A stretch of DNA of 64,000 nucleotides from Helicobacter felistomachi (GCF_030296895.1 NZ_AP028022.1:620001-684000); one strand, 5' to 3'. Positions 35,812-45,226 are shown, counted from the first letter of the stretch. Made by a program: numbers and translations. The notes: generated by a model from the letters alone, not told the origin.

Positions 35812-36570
35812 TTAAATTAAATTAAAAAGAGTTCGGGCGTTGTGTGTGGTGCTGTGGGCCAACTCTTGCACGCTCATTTGGCGCACCCCAGCTAATTTTT
35901 CTGCGATCAAGGGGATGTATTTAGGCTCATTGCGGCTGCCCCTAAAGGGGTGGGGGGCAAGGTAGGGCGCATCGGTTTCTAAAAGCAAGCGCTCTAGGGG
36001 GATTTGGGGCAGGGTTTCCACTAAATTTTTGGCGTTTTTAAAGGTTGCCACGCCCCCAATGCCATAGTAAAAATTGTCCGCCAGCTCTAGTAAAAGGCCA
36101 TCGCCATTAAAGCAATGCAACACGCCTTTAATCTCGGGGTATTGCTTTAAAATCGTGTGTGCGTCTATACTGGCTTCGCGTATATGCACGATCAGGGGCT
36201 TGTTAAACTCTAAAGCCAAAGCGATTTGGGCGTGGAAGACTTCCTTTTGGCGGGCTTTGGTGGATTCGTCGTCTTTGTAGTGGTAATCTAGTCCGCACTC
36301 ACCCACTGCCACGCATTTAGGATGCTGTATGTGCGCCTTTAAAGGGGCTAAGTTGAAATCTTGCAAGTCTAAGGGATGTACACCTACGGCAAAGTAAAGA
36401 TTGGGGTTTTCTTCACAAAGCGCGATGGCGCGGGCTAGGTCTTTGGGGCTGGCAGCGGGGATGATGGCGGTGTTGACCCCGACTTCTTTGGCGTTGTCTA
36501 GGACCTGACACACATCGGCAAGGTAGTGGACATGGTCTAAGTGGCAATGGGTGTCTACAAGCTCTAACAT
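35812..36570 (-). CDS. tatD: TatD-family metal-dependent deoxyribonuclease
   Basis: 252 residues. VDTHCHLDHVHYLADV gives the first metal His pair; AVGECGLDYHYKDD the Glu; PLIVHIREA, LHCFNGD and LLETDAPYLAPHPFRG the remaining metal ligands. A TIM-barrel nuclease/hydrolase. First gene of the envelope operon; the region 36571-36650 upstream is shared with the divergent ribE. Confidence 0.92.
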   Translation of the reverse strand: MLELVDTHCHLDHVHYLADVCQVLDNAKEVGVNTAIIPAASPKDLARAIALCEENPNLYFAVGVHPLDLQDFNLAPLKAHIQHPKCVAVGECGLDYHYKDDESTKARQKEVFHAQIALALEFNKPLIVHIREASIDAHTILKQYPEIKGVLHCFNGDGLLLELADNFYYGIGGVATFKNAKNLVETLPQIPLERLLLETDAPYLAPHPFRGSRNEPKYIPLIAEKLAGVRQMSVQELAHSTTHNARTLFNLI

Positions 36571-36650
36571 CTAGCTCCTTATCAATATAAAAAAGCTCTA
36601 TTGTACTATAATTAATGGATCGATACCCTAAAACGATAAAAAAGGCATAC

Positions 36651-37265
36651 ATGTTTAGCGGATTGATTCACGAAGTAACACAAATCCTTAGTTTTAACAA
36701 TGGGGTTTTGAGCCTAAAAAGCACATATCAACCCAAGATAGGCGACAGCATTGCGGTCAATGGGGCATGCCTTACAGCGATCGCTCTTTTTAAGGGGGGG
36801 TTTAGCGTGCAGATGAGCGCACACACGCAGGCACAAATCGCCCTAGAAAACTACCAAGCCGGCCAAAGAGTGCATGTTGAGCTTGCCCTAAAGGCGGGAG
36901 ATCGCTTTGATGGGCATTTCGTGCAAGGGCATATAGACGGGGTGGGGGTGGTTAAGAGTGTGCGTAAGGGGGAGAGTCAGGTAGACATCGTCATCAAAGC
37001 CCCCCCTGCTATTTTACAGATGTGTATCCCCAAAGGCTCGATCGCCATCGATGGGGTGAGCCTGACTTTAGCGGGCGTTGAAGACGATAGCTTTTCTTTA
37101 GTCATCATCCCCCACACCTTTAAAAACACCTTGTTTAACGCTTACAAACCCGGGCGCAGGGTGAATATTGAAAGTGATATGCTGGTGCGTGCAGTGGCAC
37201 ACCTTAACAAACGCCAAAATCCGCTTTCGTGGGCGGTGTGTGATTCGCTGGTGATGGGCTATTAA
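36651..37265 (+). CDS. ribE: Riboflavin synthase alpha chain
   Basis: 204 residues from ATG 36651 (MFSGLIHEVTQIL); the open frame extends 12 codons upstream through promoter-like sequence. Two lumazine-binding barrels: IAVNGACLTAIAL with HVELALKAGDRFDGHFVQGH, then GSIAIDGVSLTLAG with NIESDMLVRAVAHL. It dismutates two 6,7-dimethyl-8-ribityllumazine to riboflavin. The stop TAA is directly followed by the ATG of the next gene. Confidence 0.93.
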   Translation: MFSGLIHEVTQILSFNNGVLSLKSTYQPKIGDSIAVNGACLTAIALFKGGFSVQMSAHTQAQIALENYQAGQRVHVELALKAGDRFDGHFVQGHIDGVGVVKSVRKGESQVDIVIKAPPAILQMCIPKGSIAIDGVSLTLAGVEDDSFSLVIIPHTFKNTLFNAYKPGRRVNIESDMLVRAVAHLNKRQNPLSWAVCDSLVMGY

Positions 37266-37532
37266 ATGGGGATGCCAAAAGCGGTCGCCCTAGCCTATAA
37301 CATCGGGCAAGATAGTGCGCCTAAAGTGGTGGCAAGCGGGGTGGGGCAGATTGCTAAGGCAATCATGGAAAAGGCCAAAGCCTTTGATGTGCCTTTGTTT
37401 TGCAATGAAGCCCTAGTGAATTCGCTCCTAGATGTGCGCCTAGACACGCCCATCCCGCCCGAGCTGTACGCAAGCGTGGTGGAAGTTTTTGTTTGGCTGC
37501 AAAACGCTGAGAGTGGAGCACAAATGAGCTAG
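37266..37532 (+). CDS. FlhB C-terminal paralogue (FlhX/HP1575 type)
   Basis: 88 residues corresponding to the cytoplasmic C-terminal domain of FlhB/YscU: KAVALAYNIGQDSAPKVVAS, GVGQIAKAIMEKAKAFDVPL, then CNEALVNSLLDVRLDTPIPP. The autocleavage NPTH motif and membrane part are absent, as expected for this stand-alone paralogue. It can substitute for the cleaved domain of FlhB in flagellar export in H. pylori. It follows ribE with no gap. Confidence 0.85.
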   Translation: MGMPKAVALAYNIGQDSAPKVVASGVGQIAKAIMEKAKAFDVPLFCNEALVNSLLDVRLDTPIPPELYASVVEVFVWLQNAESGAQMS

Positions 37533-37606
37533 GCAAAAAGTGCCTTTTTAGACAAAAAATATGGGCGTGCCTTTTTCGATTGAACTTTTTTCAATGCCTG
37601 GGGGTT

Positions 37607-38598
37607 CTATTTGTTCTGTGTCATAAAAATATAATCCATTTTAAACGCCTTAATGTATTCTTTCTTTTCGGAGTTTTTAAAAAAGAGCTCAATGTCGGGG
37701 GTTTTTAAAGTCGGCTCCACTAGGTTAAGGTAGGCTAGGCGTTCTGTTGCATTGCCTTTAGGCGGGGTTGTGGGAGGGGTAGGTATGCTGGCCTCCATCA
37801 CCCCCACTGGGGGGAGGTGTTGGGGGATCGTCATCAAACCCCTTTAAAAACTCTCTAATGAGCTGTTTGGTCTTGTTGTCGAAGGGTTGTTTTTGCACCA
37901 CAGCATTTAAGTGGGTTTTAAACTCTTGCACGGTGTGGGATTTGCTTAACGCACTTTTGAGGTGATACCTTAAAGCCGCTCCCGCGACTTTTTCATTGAG
38001 GCTTGTGGCCATGGGGATATAGGGGGCTAGACGGACTAAATGGCTGAAGACTTCTTTAATGAATTGGTATTTCATTGCACCTTCAACGCTCGTGGCTATA
38101 GAGCTGCCGATCTTCTCACTGATGGCCGGCTTTAAACTTCTGGCAAGCAGGGCATCGTTGGTAAAGAGCCGATCAAAGCCTTGGGCCAGCTCGATGAATT
38201 GCTGGGCGGCGGGGCTCTTAAACAGCCCCTTTTTGCCCTCTTGCAACTTCTCCAGCCGCTTAAAAGCGGTTCTCTGGGCTTAGGGCTTTAGTGAGTGCGC
38301 CCAGATTATCGTTTGTGGGGCTAGCGCCTTTAGCAAGGCTATTGCCTTGCCCTTTGACAAACTTTAGCACGCTGTCGATGGCGTGATCTTGGCTTTTGGC
38401 GGCATCGGTGATTTTTAAGGCTTTCACCATTTTATGTGCGTCTTTCATCGTGGCGTAATCTTTTAACGCCGTGTGATAGATTTCTGTGATCTTTTCGCTA
38501 AATTTGGGCTCTTTGGCTAAGAGCTCTTCAATGCCCTGTTTGATGTCGCCTCTTAGCGCATTGTCGTTTAAGGCTTTGATGTAGTCTTTCAATGGCAT
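37607..38598 (-). pseudogene. Large helical accessory protein with DUF3519-like tail, broken
   Basis: Three frames make one gene. 38598-38260 (MPLKDYIKALNDNALRGDIK ... LTKALSPENRF) joins, if one T is removed from a TTTT run near 38246-38260, to KRLEKLQEGKKGLFKSPAAQ and a helical segment ending FLKGFDDDPPTPPP at about 37800. A third frame continues RLAYLNLVEPTLKTPDIELF, SEKKEYIKAF and then loses sense at 37607. That last motif is what I recall as DUF3519 of Helicobacter mobile elements, related to phage nuclease-toxin domains of the barnase/RelE type. The toxin-like domain is cut short. Its 5' end overlaps the truncated flgG. Confidence 0.5.
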
Positions 38599-39190
38599 TG
38601 AAGTGGGCTTAGGTGTGCGGACTTCTAGCGTGACAAAAATGTTCTCTCAGGGCAGCCCTAAAGAAACGGAGAACAATTTAGATTTAGCCATCACAGGCAA
38701 GGGGTTTTTCCAAGTGCAAATGCCCGATGGCTCTACGGCTTACACCCGCGCGGGCAATTTTAAAATTGACGATCAGGGCAATATGGTGACCACCGAGGGC
38801 TACCCCATCATCCCCCAAATCACCTTCCCCCAAGACACCACACAAATCAGCATCGGCGTGGATGGCACGGTGAGCATCACCCAGGGCAATGCCACAACTT
38901 CTAATGTGATCGGACAGATCACTTTAGCTAATTTCATCAACCCTGCGGGCTTGCACGCTTTGGGTGATAATCTTTTGGCTGTAACCTCCGCCAGCGGTCC
39001 AGCGATTGTGGGTAATCCTAACGCCGATGGTTACGGGCAGTTGCGCCAAGGTTTTTTAGAGCTTAGCAATGTGCGCTTGGTCGAAGAGATGACCGATCTC
39101 ATCACCGCCCAACGCGCCTACGAAGCCAATTCTAAGACGATCCAGACCGCAGATAACATGTTGCAGACGGTCAATAGCTTGAAGCGCTAG
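38591..39190 (+). pseudogene. flgG: flgG fragment (flagellar distal rod protein) lacking its 5' third
   Basis: From NGIEVGLGVRTSSV (38591 on) to QTVNSLKR the sequence follows FlgG closely: FSQGSPKETENNLDLAITGK, GFFQVQMPDGSTAYTRAGNF and the C-terminal helix ERMT-type region LVEEMTDLITAQRAYEANSK. The first roughly 70 residues, including the N-terminal D0 helix and the rod signature, are missing; the bases upstream belong to the minus-strand accessory gene. GTG at 38603 would start the remnant, but without D0 it cannot polymerise. Either an intact flgG exists elsewhere and this is a partial duplicate, or the region is rearranged or misassembled. Confidence 0.85.
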
Positions 39191-39260
39191 CTTGTGTTTT
39201 TATGTATTTTTTGCTAGAATCCGCCCCTGTTTCATTTTTTGTAAAGGAAGTTGTGGTATA

Positions 39261-40164
39261 ATGAGAGAAGCAATCAGCAATCAGCAATCAGCAATCAGCA
39301 ATCAGCAATCAGCAATCAGCAATCAGCAGGAGCAGGGCAGGTAAAAGCAAACTTCTAGCCCTTTTCGGGTCTTTGACCCTTTGTTCTTTAGCCCCTTTGA
39401 GCGCAGAAAAAAACGGCGCTTTTATCGAAGGCGGGTTTCAGTACTCCAATGTAACCGGTGAAAACAACTACAGCCAGCCTACAACAACCCAAACTCAGGA
39501 TGGTTATACTTATACTAATGAAGGCTACAGTCAACCGGGTAAAACTACGGGTAATCTTTACGGCGCGGATATTCAGGCGGGATACAAGCAATTCTTTGGC
39601 AAGAAAAAACGTTTTGGTTTGCGCTACTACGGCTTGTTTAGCGGGCAAGGCGGGAGCTATGTTACAGACATAAGTGCTGTCCCTTCGCAACTCATACCAG
39701 GAAATGTCATCACAGGTAAAGCCGCCAACTTGTTTTATGGCGCGGGCATTGATGCACTCTATAATTTTTATGAAAAGAGTGGGTTTAATTTGGGCGTGTT
39801 TGCCGGGGTGATGCTTGGGGGCAGTTCATGGTTAATGGGTACTGGAACGAGCGATGGGGTTTGTGCTTACACCAATTCTAATGACCAGTGTAGCACCATG
39901 AATACCCAGTATTTGGACTGGGCAAAAGCAGATAAAGTCTATGGCAAAACAAACTTTAGCCCTACTTTTGTGCAATTCATCATCAACATCGGCTTTAGGA
40001 CTAATTTCAGCGCACATCAGGGCTTTGAAGTGGGCGTGCGTATCCCCACCATTAACGATCCCTACTACACGGAAAAAGATACCCTGGCAAATGGTGGTGG
40101 TAAAACCACCGTCACCTTTAGGCGCACAGTGGCGATTTACGCCAACTATGTCTATAACTTCTAG
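39261..40164 (+). CDS. Phase-variable Hop-like outer membrane protein (predicted OFF)
   Basis: AAAGGAAG then ATG at 39261 opens MREA and enters (AATCAGC)8, but in the present register the frame stops at 39355-39357. The barrel protein is in the next frame: KSKLLALFGSLTLCSLAPLSA (a perfect signal peptide), then EKNGAFIEGGFQYSNVTGEN and a mature chain of about 255 residues ending ANYVYNF, with C-terminal Phe. Removing one heptamer (or adding two) puts the ATG in frame with no stop across the repeat. A Cys pair (GVCAYTNSNDQCSTM) marks a surface loop as in Hop adhesins. The only in-frame start in the current register is an internal TTG at 39373 within the signal peptide. Confidence 0.85.
39272..39327 (+). 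repeat. Heptanucleotide repeat (AATCAGC)8
   Basis: Eight perfect tandem copies of AATCAGC, plus a partial copy (AGC) on the 5' side. Seven is not a multiple of three, so each gain or loss shifts the frame of the outer membrane protein that follows. Confidence 0.95.
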
Positions 40165-40210
40165 GGCTGGTGTTTAAAAAAGGGGGGACAAGATTAACTC
40201 ATGAAAATAG

Positions 40211-40231
40211 ATTGAGAGCAGCACTCTCAAT
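40211..40231. terminator. Possible terminator downstream of the outer membrane protein gene
   Basis: ATTGAGAG, a five-base loop and CTCTCAAT form a perfect 8-bp stem between convergent genes. There is no long T-run, so the call is tentative. Confidence 0.4.
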
Positions 40232-40275
40232 TCTCCACCAGATTTAGCCCTTAAGCGAGCCCAAAACCCTTTGAG

Positions 40276-40494
40276 CTAGGCTGGCTGGGTCGATTTGTAG
40301 GGCTTGTTCGATAAAGTTTCATACGCCCGCCCCACGCCATTGCCATAGCCCACAAATAAAATATCCCCCTCTGCTTTCAACAGCTCACATTTGCCGTAGA
40401 CATACTCTTTGGGCGCAAAAACCCCTTCTTCTAATAAAAACGCTCCCCTAGGGTAACAGAAAGCACAAGGTCCTTGGGTGTGCTCTTTTTTCAT
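40276..40494 (-). CDS. Small hypothetical protein with a CxxC pair
   Basis: 72 residues: MKKEHTQGPCAFCYPRGAFL, LEEGVFAPKEYVYGKCELLK, then GDILFVGYGNGVGRAYETLS. Cys10 and Cys13 form a CxxC and Cys36 adds a third. No family recognised. It lies in the accessory stretch between the outer membrane protein and the TnpB relic; the preceding bases (TTAAGGTGAAAAACC in sense) give a usable ribosome site. Confidence 0.45.
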   Translation of the reverse strand: MKKEHTQGPCAFCYPRGAFLLEEGVFAPKEYVYGKCELLKAEGDILFVGYGNGVGRAYETLSNKPYKSTQPA

Positions 40495-40575
40495 GGTTTT
40501 TCACCTTAAGGATGCTTAAACGCTCTTGCTCTTTGGTGTATTGCTTGGCATCAAAGCCACTGCCCAAGAGATGGC

Positions 40576-41013
40576 CTAAGTAGCCTCTTCGTCTAGGTAC
40601 TTGCAGTTTAGGTAGCGTTTGAGATTGTGGGGCAAGTCCTTAAAGGCGATTTGGCTTTGCATGGCCTTTTGCAAAAGATTTTCCAACCTGAGCATATTTT
40701 GCTGGTGGTCTTTGGAGTTTGTCCCCAAAATCCCCTGCTCGTTCATGTTGAAGTGGTCGAATTCTTGGGCCTTCTCTTGCAGCTCTGGTCTGCTCAATCT
40801 TGGGGGTTCTTGCTCTAATTTCTCTTGGCCGGCTTTAATGGTCTTGAAGTCGGCTTGCTGCTGTGCTTGCATGCGCGCTTGAGTCGCTTCTTCGGGCTTT
40901 AGGGCTTCTTGGGGCGCCTGGTTAAAATTAGAATCTTGGGCTTTGATAAAGTCTAGGACTTTGTTTTTACTGACCCCGGCTTGCTCTAATTTATCAAAGT
41001 CTAAAGTCGCCAC
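40576..41013 (-). CDS. Hypothetical Gln/Glu-rich helical protein
   Basis: 145 residues, no cysteine-rich motifs or membrane helices. The middle is Gln/Ala/Glu-rich (EEATQARMQAQQQADFKTIK) and helical; the end reads IAFKDLPHNLKRYLNCKYLD. It resembles short proteins of Helicobacter mobile or plasticity regions in composition only. It could be a fragment of a larger gene. Start ATG at 41013. Confidence 0.45.
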   Translation of the reverse strand: MATLDFDKLEQAGVSKNKVLDFIKAQDSNFNQAPQEALKPEEATQARMQAQQQADFKTIKAGQEKLEQEPPRLSRPELQEKAQEFDHFNMNEQGILGTNSKDHQQNMLRLENLLQKAMQSQIAFKDLPHNLKRYLNCKYLDEEAT

Positions 41014-41241
41014 AATAAGCCCTTAATCTAAGGATTTCTAGGGCTAGGATAGAGGAAAAAGGGAAAGTTGGCAAGGGTTAAAAACGCCACTAAAGATTTA
41101 CCCAGAAAGAAACCCTCCCTTGTTAGGAGGGGGGTTAGAAACAGCAAGACAAAATCTATAAAATTCCATCAAATCATATATAAATTTTTTATAGGATTAT
41201 CACTACCAAAAAACACCTTGAAACTTGCTAAAATAACCGCA

Positions 41242-41866
41242 ATGTTCGCTCTAACCCACAAGATTGAATTACAACCCAACAATAAGGCACAGACTCACTT
41301 TAGTAAAATCAATGGGGCGACCATCACAAAAGGGCGATAAGTTTTATGTTTCGATTCAAGTGGATACCACCCAAAAGAAATTTAACCGCACGCATAGACT
41401 CGTAAAAAATAATTGCACTCTAGGCGTGGATACCGGGATTAAGGCTTTTGCTAGTCTATCTAATGGCTTATAAGTTTCAGCACCCAAGTCCTTAAATAGG
41501 CTGATAAGACGGTAATAAAGACTTGCTAGACAGCTTGACAAAAATGGCAAGCATTCTGCTTGCCTCCCGAAAACTAAGGGCGATAGCACCAAAAAGTCTA
41601 ACAATTATCTTAAAGCCAGCTTGCGGCTGAATCGCCTACACACCAAAATCGCCAACACCCGTAACACCTTTTTACACAAACTCAGCACCGCCCTAGTGCG
41701 GCACGCTAAGACCCTTTGCCTAGAGAGCTTAAAAGTCAAAAATATGCTTAAAAACTCTAAACTAGCCAAAGCTTTGAGCGATGTCAGCATCTCCGCCTTT
41801 AACACGCTCTTAGAGTATAAGGCGAAGTATTATGGGCGGGAGATTTTACAGCGGATACCTATATAG
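41242..41866 (+). pseudogene. tnpB: TnpB (IS1341/IS605 OrfB-type) relic, different element from copies 1 and 2
   Basis: ATG at 41242 opens MFALTHKIELQPNNKAQTHF and breaks; then VSIQVDTTQKKFNRTHRLVK, the RuvC-I block GVDTGIKAFASLSNG (Asp retained), and after further stops KASLRLNRLHTKIANTRNTF, LHKLSTALVRHAKTLCLESL, ALSDVSISAFNTLLEYKAKYY. The order is that of TnpB, but an internal part near the start and everything after the second RuvC segment are deleted, and there is no zinc ribbon. Sequence differs clearly from the TnpB relics at 3465 and 23145. Confidence 0.8.
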
Positions 41867-41898
41867 ACTACGGGCTTGTTTAGTGGCTTGCAAGGGCA

Positions 41899-43404
41899 TT
41901 AAAAAAAGCCTAGCTTGTTAGGGCTGTAGCTCACCAAGATATTTTTAGTTTGCTGGTAATGCTCCAACATCATCTTATGCCCCTCCCGTCCGATTCCACT
42001 CTGTTTATAGCCCCCAAAGGCCGCATGGGCAGGATAAAGGTGGTAGCAGTTGGTCCACACCCGTCCGGCTTTAAGCGCGCGCCCAAAGTGGTAAGCCCGG
42101 TTGATGTCGCGCGTCCACACGGCGGCGCCTAGACCAAACATCGTGTCGTTGGCGATCTCTAGGGCTTCTTTTTCGTCCTTAAAGGTGGTTACGGCGAGCA
42201 CGGGGCCAAAAATCTCTTCTTGGAAAATCCGCATTTTGTTGTGCCCTTTATAGATGGTGGGCTGGACATAGCAGCCATTTTCTAGCCCCTTGATGTGCTT
42301 TTTGCCCCCACCAATCAAACACTCAGCCCCCTCCTCTTTAGCCACTTGTATGTAATTTAAAATCGTGTGCACTTGATTTTCATCCACTTGTGCTCCCATC
42401 ATGGTGTCTGGCTCTAGGGGGTTGCCGACTTTAATCGCCTTCACCCGTTTTAAAACCTTTTGCATGAATTTGTCGTAGATCGTTTCGTGGATCAACGCTC
42501 TTGAGGGACAAGTGCAAACTTCACCTTGATTGAGTGCAAAGAGCACAAGACCTTCAACGGCTTTATCTAAGAACGCGTCTTCGTGCGCGTAAATGTCGGG
42601 GAAAAAGATATTCGGGCTTTTGCCCCCAAGCTCCAAAGTGCAGGGGATGATATTTTCTGTGGCAAATTGCATGATTTGGCGGCCCACCGCGGTAGAGCCC
42701 GTGAAAGCGGCCTTAGAGATTTTGGGGCTTGTGGCTAGGTGTTTGCCAATTTGCCCGCCATTGCCATTAACCACATTCACCAGTCCCTTTGGGATCAAAT
42801 CGCCGATGAGTTCCAAGAGCACCAGCACGCTCGCTGGGGTGGGGGAGGCGGGCTTAAGCACCACGGCATTGCCCGCAGCCAAAGCGGGGGCCAACTTCCA
42901 AGCCACCATTAAAAGCGGGAAATTCCAAGGGATGATCTGCCCCACCACGCCCAAAGGCTCGTGGAAGTGGTAGGCGACCACATCGGGGCTGATGTCGCTA
43001 ATGCCCCCCTCTTGCGCTCTAATGCAACTGGCAAAATACCTAAAGTGGTCAATGGCCAAAGGAATGTCGGCATTTAGGGTTTCTCTAATGGGTTTGCCAT
43101 TGTCCCAAGTTTCGGTGTAGGCAAGTTTTTCTAGATTCGCTTCCATGCGATCTGCAATCTTTAACAACACCTGTGCCCTAGCATCTACCGGAGTGGTCGC
43201 CCAGGCATCTTTAGCTTTGTGGGCGGCATCTAAAGCCTTCTCTATGTCTTCTGTGGAAGACATAGGCACTTCACAAAGCACCTCCCCATTAATGGGAGTT
43301 TTATTTGTCTTGTATTGCCCCTTAATCGGTTTTACCCACTCCCCACCGATGTAGTTTTCATAGCGGGCTTTGAAAATTTAGTTTTTATCTTTGTAAATAC
43401 TCAT
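41899..43404 (-). pseudogene. NAD-dependent aldehyde dehydrogenase with nonsense codon 9
   Basis: The ATG at 43404 opens MSIYKDKN and meets TAA at 43380-43378; the same frame then continues for about 490 residues: [53 protein letters not shown] (catalytic Glu) and [15 protein letters not shown] (catalytic Cys). So the body is intact and only an in-frame stop near the start interrupts it. Re-initiation at GTG 43281 would drop about 40 residues of the N-terminal domain. It is unlike most lesions here, being a substitution-type nonsense and not a homopolymer slip. The family oxidises aldehydes to acids; chloroacetaldehyde/acetaldehyde-type members are closest by motif. Confidence 0.8.
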
Positions 43405-43511
43405 GGTCATCCCTTTCTTAAGTGAGATAGCAAGAGTCTAACCCCCAAAGATTAACACCCATGCACCTAGGTGCTAGGCGTGCCAAAAATGGAGGTGATT
43501 GTTACAAAAAG

Positions 43512-45011
43512 TTATTTGAACAAAGTCTTTAAAAAGTAAAACAGCCCCGCAAGCAGCCCCAGACCGACCAAAAAGCCTATGGTCTTAGAGAGTGTCAAAC
43601 TCGCCGCCAAAAAAGCCACCATCGCACACCCAGCCGTAAGTGTGGCGTAGGGCAGTTGGGTTAAAAAGTGGCTTTGCACGCTGCAGCCCGCCCCCGTGGC
43701 CGATAAAATCGTGGTGTCTGAAATGGGCGAGGCGTGATCGCCATAGACTGCCCCGGATAAAATCGCTGAGAGCACCAAGACAATGTCGCCCCCGACCACG
43801 CTCACCATCCCCGCGCCAATGGGCAGCATGATCGCAAACGCCCCCCAACTGGTGCCGGTCGTGAAGGCAATGAAACCCGAGATCAAAAAAAGCAATAAGG
43901 GCATGAGTAAAAACACCCCCTCAAAGTGTTGCAATAGACTTGCTAAATACACCCCCGTTTGCAAATCATCGCGAATCATAGGTCCTATCGCCCACGCCAA
44001 AACCAAAACCCAAATTGCCCCTGCCATGCTCAAAAAGCCCTTTTTAGACAGACTTAAAAAAGAGTTTTTAGGCAAATAAGGGCGGGCTAAAAGGGCGCAA
44101 AGGGCTAGCGAAAAGAGTCCGCCCGCAAAGAGCGAAAACGCACTGTTGGTGTGCTTTAAAATGTCTAAAAGTTCTTTGCTTTGGCTATGGGTGTAGCCCG
44201 TGTAAAACATGAGGGCGGTGATGCTGACGATCAAACTGGCAATGCTTGCTAAAAGCACAAAGACGGGCGCGTGGGCGTTAGGGTCTAATTCGAGGGTTTG
44301 TAAGTCCTGCACGCCCACATTTTGGTATTTTTGCATGGCGGGTAAATTGATTTGCCACACAATGGCTAAGAACACCGCAACAAGTGCAAACCACGCATAG
44401 TAATTGCTCCCAATGCTGGCTAAAAGCAGGGCGAAGCTGTCTTTAAGTAAGGGCGAGCCTTCATTTTGCATCACGCCCACGATGTAAGCGCCCCAACTAG
44501 AGATGGGCATGAGCAAACACACGGGCGCAGAGGTGGAGTCGATGATGTAGGCAAGCCTTTCGCGGCTGCTTTGGTGCATGTCGTTTAAAGACTTGCTGAT
44601 CTGTCCCACAATGAGGGCGTTAAAGTAGTCGTCAATGAAAATCACAAGCCCAGCAAGCAAGGCGATGCCCTCAGACTGGCGTGGGCTTTTGACATAGTTT
44701 TTTGCCCAATGCACGAAGGAATTGATCGCGCCTGAGCTGGCAATCACTTGGCTTAAAACACCCAAAGTGATGAGAAAGCCAAAGACGCATAAACTGCTTA
44801 AATTGGGTTGAAAACCGCTAGGGCTGCTTGTGTAAAAGACCGCGCTGATTTTAGAGTAAATGTAGCTAAGCAGCGAGCCCAAACGCCCATCGGTGATCAA
44901 AAGCGCGCCTAGGACGATGCCGCTAAAGAGCGAAAGCGCGACTCTTTTGGTGAAAATCACCATGAAAATGACAAGAAAAGGGACGGCTAGACTATAAACA
45001 GAATGACCCAT
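43512..45011 (-). CDS. nhaC: NhaC-family Na+/H+ antiporter
   Basis: 499 residues and about 12 helices. GLVIFIDDYFNALIVGQISK and SAPVCLLMPISSWGAYIVGV are the family core, with TGTSWGAFAIMLPIGAGMVS and GAVYGDHASPISDTTILSAT in the second half. The protein expels sodium in exchange for protons at the inner membrane. The tRNA-Ser gene lies 21 bases upstream. Confidence 0.88.
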   Translation of the reverse strand: MGHSVYSLAVPFLVIFMVIFTKRVALSLFSGIVLGALLITDGRLGSLLSYIYSKISAVFYTSSPSGFQPNLSSLCVFGFLITLGVLSQVIASSGAINSFVHWAKNYVKSPRQSEGIALLAGLVIFIDDYFNALIVGQISKSLNDMHQSSRERLAYIIDSTSAPVCLLMPISSWGAYIVGVMQNEGSPLLKDSFALLLASIGSNYYAWFALVAVFLAIVWQINLPAMQKYQNVGVQDLQTLELDPNAHAPVFVLLASIASLIVSITALMFYTGYTHSQSKELLDILKHTNSAFSLFAGGLFSLALCALLARPYLPKNSFLSLSKKGFLSMAGAIWVLVLAWAIGPMIRDDLQTGVYLASLLQHFEGVFLLMPLLLFLISGFIAFTTGTSWGAFAIMLPIGAGMVSVVGGDIVLVLSAILSGAVYGDHASPISDTTILSATGAGCSVQSHFLTQLPYATLTAGCAMVAFLAASLTLSKTIGFLVGLGLLAGLFYFLKTLFK

Positions 45012-45032
45012 AAAATCCTATCGGTTAGAGAG

Positions 45033-45120
45033 TGGCCGGGAGAGAGGGATTCGAACCCCCGGAGGTGTGACCCTCAACGGTTTTCAAGACCGCCGCTTTC
45101 AACCACTCAGCCATCTCCCG
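45033..45120 (-). tRNA. tRNA-Ser(UGA)
   Basis: 88 bases with a long variable arm. Acceptor CGGGAGA pairs with TCTCCCG; the anticodon loop CTTGAAA gives UGA; CCA is encoded (complement at 45033-45035). Last of four tRNA genes on the minus strand. Confidence 0.95.
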
Positions 45121-45151
45121 TTAGCGCAGAAAAGTTAAGCAAAAACAAATC

Positions 45152-45226
45152 TGGAGGCGACGCCCGGATTTGAACCGGGGAATCAAGGTTTTGCAGACCC
45201 ATGCCTTACCACTTGGCTACGTCGCC
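45152..45226 (-). tRNA. tRNA-Cys(GCA)
   Basis: 75 bases; acceptor GGCGACG...CGTCGCC, anticodon loop CTGCAAA, T-arm GGTTCAAATCC, CCA encoded. Third of the minus-strand cluster. Confidence 0.95.

Noticed and set aside
39272-39327. Possibility of a CRISPR array in the heptamer region
   Set aside because: Units are contiguous without spacers; it is a tandem simple repeat. No CRISPR array was seen in the window.
41068-41340. Small plus-strand protein before the TnpB relic
   Set aside because: Only its distal part matches TnpB; the upstream part is AT-rich flank without a ribosome site.
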